Shown one piece after another: positions 23,988-32,081 of a DNA stretch of 40,787 nt. The position numbers and the translations under genes were made by a program. The DNA is from Candidatus Poribacteria bacterium. Lineage in GTDB: Bacteria > Poribacteria > WGA-4E > WGA-3G. Position 1 is the stretch's first letter; each line of letters begins with the position of its first letter. Under the pieces are notes generated by a model. It worked only from the letters and a program-made list of their open reading frames with translations, did no database searches and was not told the origin of the DNA. Location: assembly GCA_022819945.1 (NCBI GenBank), contig JAJEGI010000177.1, forward strand, positions 1 through 40,787. Direction: 5' to 3'.

Positions 23988-24023
23988 CCAGGCCCGGTAG
24001 GTTCGGTTTCCTAACCGAACCGG
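23988..24023. repeat. R3 palindromic repeat, copy 1
   Basis: CCAGGCCCGGTA followed by GGTTCGGTT and AACCGAACC arms around a short TCCT centre. The same sequence, with one substitution, is at 40230-40263. The rest of the 23926-24063 gap holds no gene I can support. Confidence 0.8.
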
Positions 24024-24063
24024 ATTCGTGAAAGGAGGCGCGAAATCCAAGAATCTCTTAAAC

Positions 24064-24155
24064 AGGACTTACGCAGCGTCCTTTGTTGCCGAGGTTTAAA
24101 ACCTCGCTAGCGGCGTGCGGACCGTAGTACCTCATCAGCAAATTGTGTAAGTCCT
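24064..24155. repeat. MITE-like palindromic element, family R1, copy 4
   Basis: AGGACTTACGCA (24064-24075) and TGTGTAAGTCCT (24144-24155) bound 92 bp, with an internal CGAGGTTTTAAAACCTCG-type hairpin. It lies between divergent gene ends and carries no ORF. Confidence 0.85.
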
Positions 24156-24254
24156 ATTAAAACTAAATGACCCTGTACCTGAAAAGAGTTATATCCGGTG
24201 CTTCACAAACTGCAAAGTAGACCTCAAATGTTCTGTATCTCCTCCTGAGCCAAA

Positions 24255-24283
24255 AATGAAGGGGCAGGCAAGGATGCCTGCCC
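24255..24283 (-). terminator. Terminator downstream of the VIT/vWA gene
   Basis: Nine-bp perfect stem GGGCAGGCA/TGCCTGCCC with four-base loop (24262-24283). Read on the minus strand it is followed by CTTCATTTTT. It lies 45 bases past the stop codon of the VIT/vWA gene. Confidence 0.65.
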
Positions 24284-24327
24284 ATAACGGCTGCTGGACA
24301 TGAACGTGGTTTCAGAAATCTAACAGA

Positions 24328-26421
24328 TTAGACAGCAGGCGGTATAATCTCATAGTTCACACCCTCGTGGCAGATAACCATGGAAAGAGTATCCTTGGCA
24401 ATTTTAGAGTATTTTGCCAATTCAGGTAGATGGTTCATCAGCTGGTAATAGGCATCACTATCAAACTCAATCTTTTTCCGTTCGGATTGCCCATCATATT
24501 CGGTATCTACCCATATTTTACCGCGGCGATAGAACGTCTTACGTCCAATATATTTCGTATCAGCATACTGCATCCTATACCGATCAGATTTCCGTTTTTC
24601 TAATTCTCGGTTGTATTTAATCCTTTCGGGCATAGGTATCGCGTCTGTATAAGCCTCTGACATCCTTGAAATATACTGTCTTCCTAGTGAACCGTCGTCT
24701 GCCGCGGCGAATGCTGTATAAGGGGTTAGCACGCCGTACTTTTTACTGAGACGTTCAATTTCTTCATCAAGTTCTCTGGTTCTACCGTTCAAAGCAGCCT
24801 CATCTACTAATTCCGCTATTCTGCGTTGTGCCCAGAGATGCGGTAGGAAATCGTTGTCCGGCTCAAGTTCAGAGAAATGAGTGCTTTTGGAGAATTCGTG
24901 TTGTTCACTGCCAATGATTCCGCGAAGTTTCAAAGCGGTGTCCCCGTGCCCTTCATAGCGGCCGAGGATCGTCAACTGCTCCTCACGGAATAGGTCTGGC
25001 AGATTTTTCGGGGTTAATTCCTTCGTAACGATCTGCCCGAAATTGATTCCCACATCCACCAACACAGGTTCCTTCATTTTTCTGAAGAGAGAAGACACAG
25101 CTTCTTCAATGTCTTCGTTTGGTGTTACATAGTTACGGGTTCCACCGTTATCCGCCGCCATTTTGTCAAGCATGTGGTCGTTCACATCATAGCCTACACC
25201 AAATACGAAGATGCGGGATAGATTTTTGTTCGCTTTCGCGACGTTTTTGAGAATCTGGGCAGGATTCCTTACACTAACAGTCGGTTGTCCATCGGTAAGA
25301 AAAACGATGATTCGCGGACGTTTAGGATCCGGTTTTTCTGCTAATGCAGTGAGTAGCGCACCGTTGATATTTGTGAGACCGCGTCCGTCAATATCCTCAA
25401 TAAACGCGAAGGCTTTTTCACGCCCACCGTCCACATCAATGAGCTTGTCAGACAAACCTGCAGCATTGTTCCACCGTTCGCCGCCAAACCACTCCTCGCC
25501 TCTGTTCAAACTGTCAGATAAGGAGGAGATGTCTTCGTTAAACAGAATGAGGTTGAACCGGTCGCCGTCGTTCAAGTTCTGTACGCAATAGCGGAGTGCT
25601 GCTTTCGCTTGTTCGATTTTTCGGCGCGCCATACTACCCGAACGATCCAAGACAAAGATAAAGTCCTTCTCAACAATCTCAGTCTGTTTCACCTCATACT
25701 TAGGCGAAACGAGGAGCATGAAATATCCATCTTCCTTCTCATCGGCACGGTGCGTGAGCAAGGTGATCCCAAAGTTTTCATCTGAAACTGCATAGTAGCA
25801 GAGAAAATCGTCGTCCGGGTCTACATCCATGCCTTTATAACTGACACGCACATGGCAATCGTCCTTGCGGTCAATGGCAACTTCATGTGAAGGTGAGTAA
25901 ACCGTTCTGAGTTCATTTTCGCTTTCAATCTCCATCTCAACGTGAAAATTTCGGATCGGTCCAGATGCCGATTTCGCGAGCGATAACGGATAGGTGTACT
26001 TCGTGAGATCGCTATCTGCGGAAATAATCTGAGAATATTCAAATTGAACACGCCGCTCACCGTATGCTGGAATTTGAGGCACCTCCACCACAAACGCCCG
26101 CGTTCCAAGATGCTCCAGAATCGCTCTATTACCACCGTATCGGGCACTGTCCCTATAAATCCGGTGGGATTCTTCTTGAGAAAGGAGTTTTCCGTTTACT
26201 AACTTCCCATCAATAGATAGTGCAAGGTTTGAAACAACTACATCATCCGCAACGGGAAAGATATAGATACCGTCCACAGGAAAAGCGTTCGGGTTAGTAA
26301 AAACTTGGTCGATTTTCGTTCTCGCCACCTGATTGTTAACGGCAATATTAACGTGGCAGTTGTTGATTTCTAAAGGGACAGCAAGACCATTTCTCCGTCG
26401 AAGGGAAACTATCGAAAGCAT
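24328..26421 (-). CDS. VIT and von Willebrand factor A domain protein
   Basis: 697 residues with no clear signal peptide or membrane anchor. Residues ~5-135 are a VIT domain (VNIAVNNQVARTKIDQVFTN, GIYIFPVADDVVVSNL, EESHRIYRDSARYGGNRAIL). Residues ~252-430 are a vWA domain with a complete MIDAS: D259-x-S261-x-S263 (DRSGSM), the threonine in LTNINGALL and FLTDGQPT. The C-terminal third is charged and helical. Such inter-alpha-trypsin-inhibitor-like proteins bind other proteins through the metal site; bacterial roles are mostly undefined. AGGAGG lies about seven bases before the ATG. It stands alone between the two ATPase-nuclease copies, with a terminator downstream. Confidence 0.9.
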   Translation of the reverse strand: MLSIVSLRRRNGLAVPLEINNCHVNIAVNNQVARTKIDQVFTNPNAFPVDGIYIFPVADDVVVSNLALSIDGKLVNGKLLSQEESHRIYRDSARYGGNRAILEHLGTRAFVVEVPQIPAYGERRVQFEYSQIISADSDLTKYTYPLSLAKSASGPIRNFHVEMEIESENELRTVYSPSHEVAIDRKDDCHVRVSYKGMDVDPDDDFLCYYAVSDENFGITLLTHRADEKEDGYFMLLVSPKYEVKQTEIVEKDFIFVLDRSGSMARRKIEQAKAALRYCVQNLNDGDRFNLILFNEDISSLSDSLNRGEEWFGGERWNNAAGLSDKLIDVDGGREKAFAFIEDIDGRGLTNINGALLTALAEKPDPKRPRIIVFLTDGQPTVSVRNPAQILKNVAKANKNLSRIFVFGVGYDVNDHMLDKMAADNGGTRNYVTPNEDIEEAVSSLFRKMKEPVLVDVGINFGQIVTKELTPKNLPDLFREEQLTILGRYEGHGDTALKLRGIIGSEQHEFSKSTHFSELEPDNDFLPHLWAQRRIAELVDEAALNGRTRELDEEIERLSKKYGVLTPYTAFAAADDGSLGRQYISRMSEAYTDAIPMPERIKYNRELEKRKSDRYRMQYADTKYIGRKTFYRRGKIWVDTEYDGQSERKKIEFDSDAYYQLMNHLPELAKYSKIAKDTLSMVICHEGVNYEIIPPAV

Positions 26422-26955
26422 TGGTAATTCCTCCTGTAGTAAAACAGTTTAAAAAACTTAATTGAAAAAAAATAAAAATAGATAAACATACCTAAATAGA
26501 GATATATCTGTTTAGAAACGGGAAAATAGAGGGCAGTTCGTAGTCGTGCGATTCATCGCACGTTTATTGCTTTTCTCCTTATGCCATTATCTATCAAACA
26601 ACAGTGCTTTGCATTTCCGCTGTCCAATTAGCACCTATAATACATTTTGAGTGTCTATAATAATGTTATAATATCTTTGGTAATATATTATAACACAAAA
26701 TCTCCACCAATGCATTTCACCGTTCTGTCTAATCAGTATCTTGTTGCTGGAATTTACGACACTAAAAATTGGAAATATACCTTGACACGGTACATCTTGA
26801 TCTACGAAGTCAATAATTCCCGAAACTTTCTCTCTGACTTCCGCTAAAAGGTATCATCCTAATCCGACGAAATAACCTTCCCTAAGACCTCTTGAAACTG
26901 AGCCTCTATTTCTAACTGGTGACCGGAGTAGACATGAGCTGTACCTTATAACTTT
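26422..26955. other. A/T-rich spacer with an inverted repeat, no supported gene
   Basis: About 530 bases without a convincing gene. It holds TCTATAATAAT (26654-26664) immediately followed by GTTATAATAT (26665-26674), which is the exact inverse of ATATTATAAC (26685-26694). TCTATAATAAT also occurs beside the XRE gene promoter (27226-27236), so both could be operators. A short ORF at 26647-26847 lacks a ribosome-binding site and recognisable protein. Confidence 0.55.
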
Positions 26956-26990
26956 TCAGTCAAAAGTTGTTTTTTCAGTCAAAAGTTGTT
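26953..26990. repeat. Exact 19-bp tandem duplication at the XRE gene 3' end
   Basis: TTTTCAGTCAAAAGTTGTT occurs twice in a row (26953-26971, 26972-26990). Because 19 is not a multiple of three, it changes the last residues of the XRE protein: the tail now reads LLTEKTTFD rather than the LLTEKL it would have without the duplication. Confidence 0.9.
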
Positions 26991-27204
26991 CAACAGTGGT
27001 ATCAAAAACTTTCGCTATCCGATAGCATCTCCAAACCGAAGGGGAATCCTTTCCTTTCTCAAAACGGGAAACCATCATTTGCGATGTACCGATCTTCTCA
27101 GCAAGTTCGGCTTGGGTCATTTTTCGGATAACGCGTTCCCTTCGGATATTTTCACCAAGCGTTTCTCGAACATGTTGTGGAATACTTGCTCTGCCTCTTT
27201 TCAT
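26956..27204 (-). CDS. XRE-family transcriptional regulator
   Basis: 82-residue DNA-binding protein. The helix-turn-helix spans residues ~17-70 (LGENIRRERVIRKMTQAELAEKIGTSQMMVSRFEKGK, then SVWRCYRIAKVFDTTVEQLL). No second domain is present, so it is a simple Cro/cI-like repressor or the antitoxin-type regulator of an unseen partner. The C-terminal four residues differ because of a 19-bp tandem duplication. A consensus promoter lies 53-82 bases upstream. It is flanked by A/T-rich spacers with inverted repeats that may be its operators. It sits between the VIT/vWA gene and ATPase copy 2, pointing the same way as both. Confidence 0.87.
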   Translation of the reverse strand: MKRGRASIPQHVRETLGENIRRERVIRKMTQAELAEKIGTSQMMVSRFEKGKDSPSVWRCYRIAKVFDTTVEQLLTEKTTFD

Positions 27205-27256
27205 GATGATGCCCTCTTTTTAATATCTATAATAATATTTTTAAGTTTATGATAAT

Positions 27257-27286
27257 ATTATACTACATAAGATATTGCGTTGTCAA
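27257..27286 (-). promoter_or_regulatory. Consensus promoter of the XRE gene
   Basis: Minus strand: perfect -35 TTGACA (27281-27286), 18-base spacer, perfect -10 TATAAT (27257-27262). The -10 overlaps the palindrome ATAATATTAT (27252-27261), a natural position for autorepression. Confidence 0.8.
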
Positions 27287-27607
27287 ATTAATTTTAAAAA
27301 ATAAAAACGAGGCACGAGAACTTCACCGCCTACAAGTTAATTTTCACCTGTCGGGGGAATTCTTCCTGCCTCGCGAAAACATTGTGAGTTTGTCTAATCA
27401 GTGTTCTGTAACCGGAACCTATAATAACCCAAGTTGCTACCTATAAACAAGTTGTAAATCCATGGGATATCCTTTATAGTGTTTATATCCAATAAAACAA
27501 GGGGTGGTTAGAGAAATGTGGTAATCTTATTATATCAAAGGGGGCTCTGTTATACAAAAATTTTCAATTATTTATCAAACTCACGTTTTAACAAAATATT
27601 TACACAC
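27287..27607. other. A/T-rich spacer, no gene seen
   Basis: About 320 bases with no convincing ORF on either strand. TGTCTAATCAGT and a nearby GGAA...TA block (about 27391-27420) resemble a stretch at about 26726-26755 in the other spacer. No clear terminator or promoter is visible. Confidence 0.5.
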
Positions 27608-29200
27608 TCAAATTTTTCTTGAAGGACGCTCTTGCACCACAGGAATAACGTAACTCCGAATCGTCAATCTGTCTATAAACTCTGTCTCCGCGCGCGCCTC
27701 CGGCACCTCACGATGATCGAACACCACGTAGTAACCCTCCGTTACGTCTTCTGTTGATAGATACGCGGCGAGTTGCTGCTTCCCTTGGGCATAGGACAGG
27801 TCACTTCTCCATATCTTTGTCTCAATGATGTATTTTTTCTGGTTGTGAAGAATAATCAGATCCATTCTGCCGCGTCCGGTGGGGACTTCCATATACATTG
27901 CCCCATTTACACTGGTAACAAACTGGTCAAGGTAGGCAAAAAGCAGGTGCTGCCCGATAAATTCTTGTGGGGTTTCGGGGACTTGCAGAATCCTGAACCC
28001 CGCACGGGCAATAAAATCTCGGAAGTTATCAAGAATCCCTTCCATCTGAAGTTGTCCAGTAGACGTGAGGTACTGAGATCCGTCGGTATTCTCAGGGAAA
28101 TAGTCGCGCTCCAATCCGTTGACTATCGGCTTGAAGGTCTGTAGGATGCAATATAGGTAAATTGGATTGGCAATTTTACACATTCTGTCGGCACCTCTCG
28201 CGAGTATGCCATACGTGGCGAGTTCATTAATAAGTTCATTGCGGAGGTTGAAGTGGACTCCCTCATCATGCAACATGATTTGCATCAAAAGATTTTCAGC
28301 ACGCGGGTTTCTACGGATATTAGTTGTGAGATGTGTGAGATTGGTGTTATTTTCGTCCAAGAGTTGTGTAAGTGCGTCTGAAAAATGTGTCATTGTCAGT
28401 GTTTCGGTTTTCGGAATGTCCATCTCCTCGGTAAGTATCTGCGCGAATCGGTTGACAAGGAAAGGTTGTCCACCTGTCTGTTTGTGAATAGATTCAATCA
28501 CTTCTGGGGCGAAAACCTGTCCAATTTCATCAGTGTATTGCCCAAGCAGCTCTTGCACCTGAGCAAGTGTAAAATTGGGCAACGCAAAATCGTCGTGGAT
28601 ATTGAACGGAGAGGCAGAGCGATCGGCGTTGAGTTGCTCGATGCTTTTAACGCCAACGATACCGAGACTGTGGAGGGATGGAGGAATGGTTCTGGAGATG
28701 TAGATGCGGCGGAGGGCATATAGGAAATCAGCCGCAGCCGTTTGCGGAATGTTATCAAATTCATCAATAAAGACGACAACCCGCTGATTTTCTAATATCT
28801 TTCCCAGTGCCTGAAAACCTCTGAGCATTGACACATTGTCCGTTAGGGTTGTGTACTCTAAAAAATCCCTTAACGCATCGGAGGGTGCTTCTCCACGTTT
28901 GTGGTAGATATTTTCTATTTCCTCTCGGATGTCTTCGGTGAGATTGCTGTAAAAATCGGAAGGCGTGAGGTTTTTATACGCCTCAAAATCTAAATGGATT
29001 GGGAGGTAGGTTAGTTCCTCAGAGGCAAGGATGTCCATGGCAGCATAGAAGAAGGTAGTCTTGCCCGTCTGCCGTGGCGCAAAGATGACAATATAACGTC
29101 CCTCTTTAACACGTTTGATAAACTCAGTGAGTTCTTCAGTGCGAGCGACAACGTAATGCTGTTCAGGGTTCACGGGACCTTGCGTACCAAACCTTCTCAT
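27608..29200 (-). CDS. AAA-like ATPase with C-terminal PD-(D/E)XK nuclease-like domain (copy 2)
   Basis: 530 residues, starting at the ATG at 29200 with GGAGAGG upstream. Domains match copy 1 (22021-23631): AAA_35-type start GPVNPEQHYVVARTEELTEF, Walker A PRQTGKTT, Walker B VVVFIDEFDNIP, and nuclease core GRMDLIILHN...YIIETKIW. Residues 1-50, ~180-265 and ~345-530 are nearly identical to copy 1, whereas ~51-165 and ~285-345 differ strongly. The pattern looks like gene conversion or selection to vary the ATPase body while keeping both ends. Catalytic residues are intact. Function is unknown. It has no accompanying small gene, unlike copy 1. Confidence 0.84.
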   Translation of the reverse strand: MRRFGTQGPVNPEQHYVVARTEELTEFIKRVKEGRYIVIFAPRQTGKTTFFYAAMDILASEELTYLPIHLDFEAYKNLTPSDFYSNLTEDIREEIENIYHKRGEAPSDALRDFLEYTTLTDNVSMLRGFQALGKILENQRVVVFIDEFDNIPQTAAADFLYALRRIYISRTIPPSLHSLGIVGVKSIEQLNADRSASPFNIHDDFALPNFTLAQVQELLGQYTDEIGQVFAPEVIESIHKQTGGQPFLVNRFAQILTEEMDIPKTETLTMTHFSDALTQLLDENNTNLTHLTTNIRRNPRAENLLMQIMLHDEGVHFNLRNELINELATYGILARGADRMCKIANPIYLYCILQTFKPIVNGLERDYFPENTDGSQYLTSTGQLQMEGILDNFRDFIARAGFRILQVPETPQEFIGQHLLFAYLDQFVTSVNGAMYMEVPTGRGRMDLIILHNQKKYIIETKIWRSDLSYAQGKQQLAAYLSTEDVTEGYYVVFDHREVPEARAETEFIDRLTIRSYVIPVVQERPSRKI

Positions 29201-29292
29201 TCACCACCTCTCCTATTGTCTCTCGCGTAGAATTTCAGGATTATCGCCAAGGTCGCGTTTGGTTGGCGAAAAACAGCGTCGTCAGTTTAGAG

Positions 29293-29535
29293 TTATTGAG
29301 CCGCTTCGATCAATGCTGCCGAAACTTCTGAAGCACTCTGAACTGGTAGTTTCGCTGATGGCCGCGGAACGACCTCTCCTGCTGCCTGTAGCCCTTCGAT
29401 ATGAAAAGCGATGGCTTCGGCGATCAACGTCCGCACTTCCTCCAGGGTCGCACCGACAACAGCACAACCTGGGAGGTCAGGGACATAAGCACCATAATTG
29501 TTTCCACATTTTTCAAAAATAACGACGTATTCCAT
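29293..29535 (-). CDS. hicB: HicB-like antitoxin
   Basis: 80 residues from the ATG at 29535 (MEYVVIFEKCGNNYGAYVPD), with GAGGAAC upstream; a TTG at 29550 would overlap the hicA stop. The partial RNase H-like fold is recognisable by YGAYVPDLPGCAVVGATLEEVRTLIAEAIAFHIEGL. No C-terminal DNA-binding domain is apparent, so regulation may need the complex. It neutralises the HicA mRNA interferase encoded directly upstream. Confidence 0.88.
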   Translation of the reverse strand: MEYVVIFEKCGNNYGAYVPDLPGCAVVGATLEEVRTLIAEAIAFHIEGLQAAGEVVPRPSAKLPVQSASEVSAALIEAAQ

Positions 29536-29546
29536 AAAGTTCCTCT

Positions 29547-29735
29547 TCAATTCTTGAGCTCGGCTTGCTTTAGAATGTTATTTAGCGTTCCTTTATCGAC
29601 ATCTTCATCTGGTTTTCCAGCGATTGTGACGACTCCAGACTTTACTGGGTGTTTAAACTGTTTGTGACTCCCTTTGGTTCGGTCGAGATACCACCCATCA
29701 TTTTCAATCATTTTAACAACTTGTCTGAACTTCAT
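29547..29735 (-). CDS. hicA: HicA-like mRNA interferase toxin
   Basis: 62 residues with the double-stranded RNA-binding-like fold of HicA: KMIENDGWYLDRTKGSHKQFKHP, containing the catalytic histidine in GSHKQF, and GTLNNILKQAEL at the end. It would cleave mRNA unless bound by HicB. The order toxin-antitoxin is normal for this family. A promoter is positioned upstream. Confidence 0.9.
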   Translation of the reverse strand: MKFRQVVKMIENDGWYLDRTKGSHKQFKHPVKSGVVTIAGKPDEDVDKGTLNNILKQAELKN

Positions 29736-29794
29736 AATTGATGTTTATCGGAATTGCTCCGGGAACCCTCTAAGCGATTCAAATCCTTTTCGTA

Positions 29795-29824
29795 ATTATA
29801 CATTAACGTTTTATTCATTAGCAA
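29795..29824 (-). promoter_or_regulatory. hicAB promoter
   Basis: Minus strand: -35 TTGCTA (29819-29824, four of six), 18-base spacer, perfect -10 TATAAT (29795-29800). The transcript would start near 29788, about 50 bases before hicA. Confidence 0.65.
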
Positions 29825-29933
29825 GGAAAACTCAATAAAATTTTACAGGTGCTCCATAAGAAGAAGTTATCTCTCAATCAAAATCAACGACTCCGACGTA
29901 ACCTTTGTATTCAATCATGGCTTGAAAAGCAAT

Positions 29934-29955
29934 GCCTCGATCATGAGACCGAGGC
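29934..29955 (-). terminator. Weak terminator after the dehydrogenase gene
   Basis: GCCTCG/CGAGGC six-bp stem with a ten-base loop. On the minus strand it is followed by ATTGCTTTTC, about 25 bases past the dehydrogenase stop. The T tract is poor. Confidence 0.4.
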
Positions 29956-29979
29956 TATTGGGAGAAATCAATATTTCTG

Positions 29980-30930
29980 CTAAAATCCAAGTTGCTTATT
30001 CACAACGTTCTTCAGTTCTTCACCGTTTAGATACCGCTCCAAATTATCTAAGAAGAACTCGGTGATACGACGCATACGGTGCTGGGAGCCACCAGCGGAA
30101 TGCGGCGAAATGATAACGTTGTGAAAATCCCACAACGGACTGTCTTCCTGGAGCGGCTCAGTCTCAGTGACATCCAAGCCAGCTGCAGCGATTGTACCGG
30201 CTTGTAGAATCTCAATCAGATCGGATTCGTTGACAATCGGACCACGGGCGACGTTAATGAAGAACGCCGTCGGTTGCATCACGGATAAGTTATCCTTATT
30301 AATAAGACCGCGTGTCTCCTCAGTCAATGGACACGCAATCATCACGACATCCACCTGGCTCATCATATTTGAGAGTTGATCCATCGGCAATAGTTCGTCA
30401 ACGGTATCGGGTTTATCAGTGCGGTAGGCATCGGCAGCCATGACGTACATATCAAACCCTTTTGCGCGTTTCGCCATCTCCATCCCGATACCGCCCATCC
30501 CGACAATGCCGATCTTGAACCCGTCGATCTCTATCATCGGCATGCTACGGCTGCCGCCCCATTGGTGCTTATCCTGATTCCGAACGGATTCGTGGATACC
30601 GCGCGCCAAGCCAAGCAAGAGTGCGAACGCTTGGTCGGCGACATGCTTGGCGTACAAGCCTGCAGCGTTTGTCAGAAGGACATCGCTCTGGCGGAGCGCA
30701 GGATACATGTGCCGATCCATACCCGCACTGGTGGATTGAATCCACTTGATGTTGGGCAGATGCGGGAAGAGGTCCTCACTACAGTAGCCAAAAAAGACCT
30801 CAGCGTCGTTGCCTTCTTCGATGAGTTCCTCGCGTGAACTCGGCGCAATGTATGTGTGTTCATCACCGATGATGCTCTCCAATCTCTGTAAAAGTTCGCC
30901 TTCAACACGTCCTTGTAATAGTATCTTCAT
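29980..30930 (-). CDS. D-2-hydroxyacid dehydrogenase
   Basis: 316-residue NAD(P)-dependent enzyme of the phosphoglycerate/glyoxylate reductase-like family. The nucleotide-binding motif is GIVGMGGIGMEMAKRAKGFD (mid-protein). Catalytic residues fit: Arg in NVARGPIVNE, Glu in DVTETEPLQEDSPLWDF, and His in ISPHSAGGS. It reduces a 2-keto acid or oxidises a D-2-hydroxy acid; the substrate cannot be told from sequence. ATG at 30930. Length is normal. The next gene upstream is a HAD hydrolase, separated by a repeat-rich spacer, so co-transcription is uncertain. Confidence 0.9.
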   Translation of the reverse strand: MKILLQGRVEGELLQRLESIIGDEHTYIAPSSREELIEEGNDAEVFFGYCSEDLFPHLPNIKWIQSTSAGMDRHMYPALRQSDVLLTNAAGLYAKHVADQAFALLLGLARGIHESVRNQDKHQWGGSRSMPMIEIDGFKIGIVGMGGIGMEMAKRAKGFDMYVMAADAYRTDKPDTVDELLPMDQLSNMMSQVDVVMIACPLTEETRGLINKDNLSVMQPTAFFINVARGPIVNESDLIEILQAGTIAAAGLDVTETEPLQEDSPLWDFHNVIISPHSAGGSQHRMRRITEFFLDNLERYLNGEELKNVVNKQLGF

Positions 30931-30965
30931 ACACTAAGGGCCCTTTCATAATGTAATGTAGGTAA

Positions 30966-31049
30966 TTGGAAGAGCGGAAGGATGGAAGGCGGCAAGAAGA
31001 GAAGTGTATTCCTTCCAACCTTCCCTACTTTCTTCCATTCTTCCGTTTT
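30966..31049. repeat. Purine/pyrimidine-rich inverted repeat
   Basis: GGAAGAGCGGAAGGATGGAAGG on the left pairs imperfectly with CCTTCCAACCTTCC and TTCCATTCTTCCG on the right. It fills nearly all of the spacer between the dehydrogenase and HAD genes and could fold into one long stem. Confidence 0.55.
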
Positions 31050-31053
31050 CTCT

Positions 31054-31950
31054 TTATTGCCACGGTGGGGTTTCGGGTAACAATTCCTGAAACTTGTCAA
31101 TCAACGCGTCCTCATAGGCACCAGCGTATTGACCGTTAAAAAACTTTTCCATCGCTTCATCAAGAAAGAGCAGCCACGATGCGTCTTCGGCACCCGGATT
31201 AACAGGGAAGAACAACGCGCCGACATCTTGTGCAGCTTTCAGGTCACCGGGTGAATCGCCGAGCATCAAGACGTGGTTTTCGGGATACCTGTCTTTCGTT
31301 GTTATCGTAAGATGTTCCGTTTTCGTACCCATCTCCTGTCCGGCGATCAGTGCGACATAAGTATCGATTTCGTGCTCATCCCATTCGCGTTGGAGTGCTT
31401 CGTCCGGTGTAGCGGAGACGACGATAACATCCGCTTTGCCTTGCAGCCGTTGCAGTGTTTCACGCACACCGGGAAACGGGGGAAGGTTATAGACAATCTC
31501 AGCAACGCTTTCGTTCACGCCGAGACTCCATGCCATCACTTGGTTCAATTCGTCGAGTCTTTCGCCGGTAGCGTTGTCAATTGCGGCTTGTAGTGCAGGA
31601 TTGCCGAGTTTCGTTTCCGTTTCTGACCATTTACGTAGGTAAGGGAGTTCGGGTACCGAGACACCCATCTTCTGCACGAGCGACATCTCGCGTAAAAAAT
31701 CGCACACCAGCAAAATCGCCTTAAACCGATTCGTGCCCCGTGTCTTTGAGTAGAGATTCACGAAATCCCACGCCTGATGCACCTGTCGTGAAATAGACGC
31801 CAAACCGAAATGCTTGACGAGGTTCACGCTGAAGCAGTCGTTGTGTTTAACCTCCATGCTGTTGAAAACGCAACCGTCCGAGTCGATGCCAACGAAAAAC
31901 TCGTGCTGCGGTTTGAAATCGTATAATGCTTGTTGGGGTCCTTGCGTCAT
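31054..31950 (-). CDS. HAD-superfamily hydrolase
   Basis: 298 residues. Motif I is VGIDSDG (nucleophile D23, D25), motif II is VVSATPDE, and motif IV is HVLMLGDSPGDLKAAQDVGALFFPV. A mostly helical cap covers residues ~30-150. The family removes phosphate from small metabolites; the substrate is unknown. ATG 31950 with AAGG about 13 bases upstream. It is encoded on the same strand as the upstream gnd gene and might form a small sugar-metabolism group with it, but the gap of 131 bases is not diagnostic. Confidence 0.88.
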   Translation of the reverse strand: MTQGPQQALYDFKPQHEFFVGIDSDGCVFNSMEVKHNDCFSVNLVKHFGLASISRQVHQAWDFVNLYSKTRGTNRFKAILLVCDFLREMSLVQKMGVSVPELPYLRKWSETETKLGNPALQAAIDNATGERLDELNQVMAWSLGVNESVAEIVYNLPPFPGVRETLQRLQGKADVIVVSATPDEALQREWDEHEIDTYVALIAGQEMGTKTEHLTITTKDRYPENHVLMLGDSPGDLKAAQDVGALFFPVNPGAEDASWLLFLDEAMEKFFNGQYAGAYEDALIDKFQELLPETPPWQ

Positions 31951-32081
31951 TTTTTAATTTTACCTTGCGGAAGAACAACGTGCGTCAAAACTTCAACGCG
32001 CCGTTCTCAAATCCGCCCTCCATTTATTACGGGCTACGGGTCCGATTGTAGGACGGAACTCCGATTCCCTACAGAATAACT

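Noticed and set aside
6877..24155. R1 copies as a CRISPR array or as attachment sites
   Set aside because: The copies are kilobases apart, inverted relative to each other and have no spacer regularity or integrase nearby.
24328..26421. MoxR-vWA type ternary or defence system with the adjacent ATPases
   Set aside because: The ATPases are not MoxR-like and the VIT/vWA gene has its own terminator; linkage alone is not enough.
26647..26847. Small ORF in the A/T-rich spacer
   Set aside because: No ribosome-binding site, no conserved features, and it crosses an inverted repeat; likely chance.
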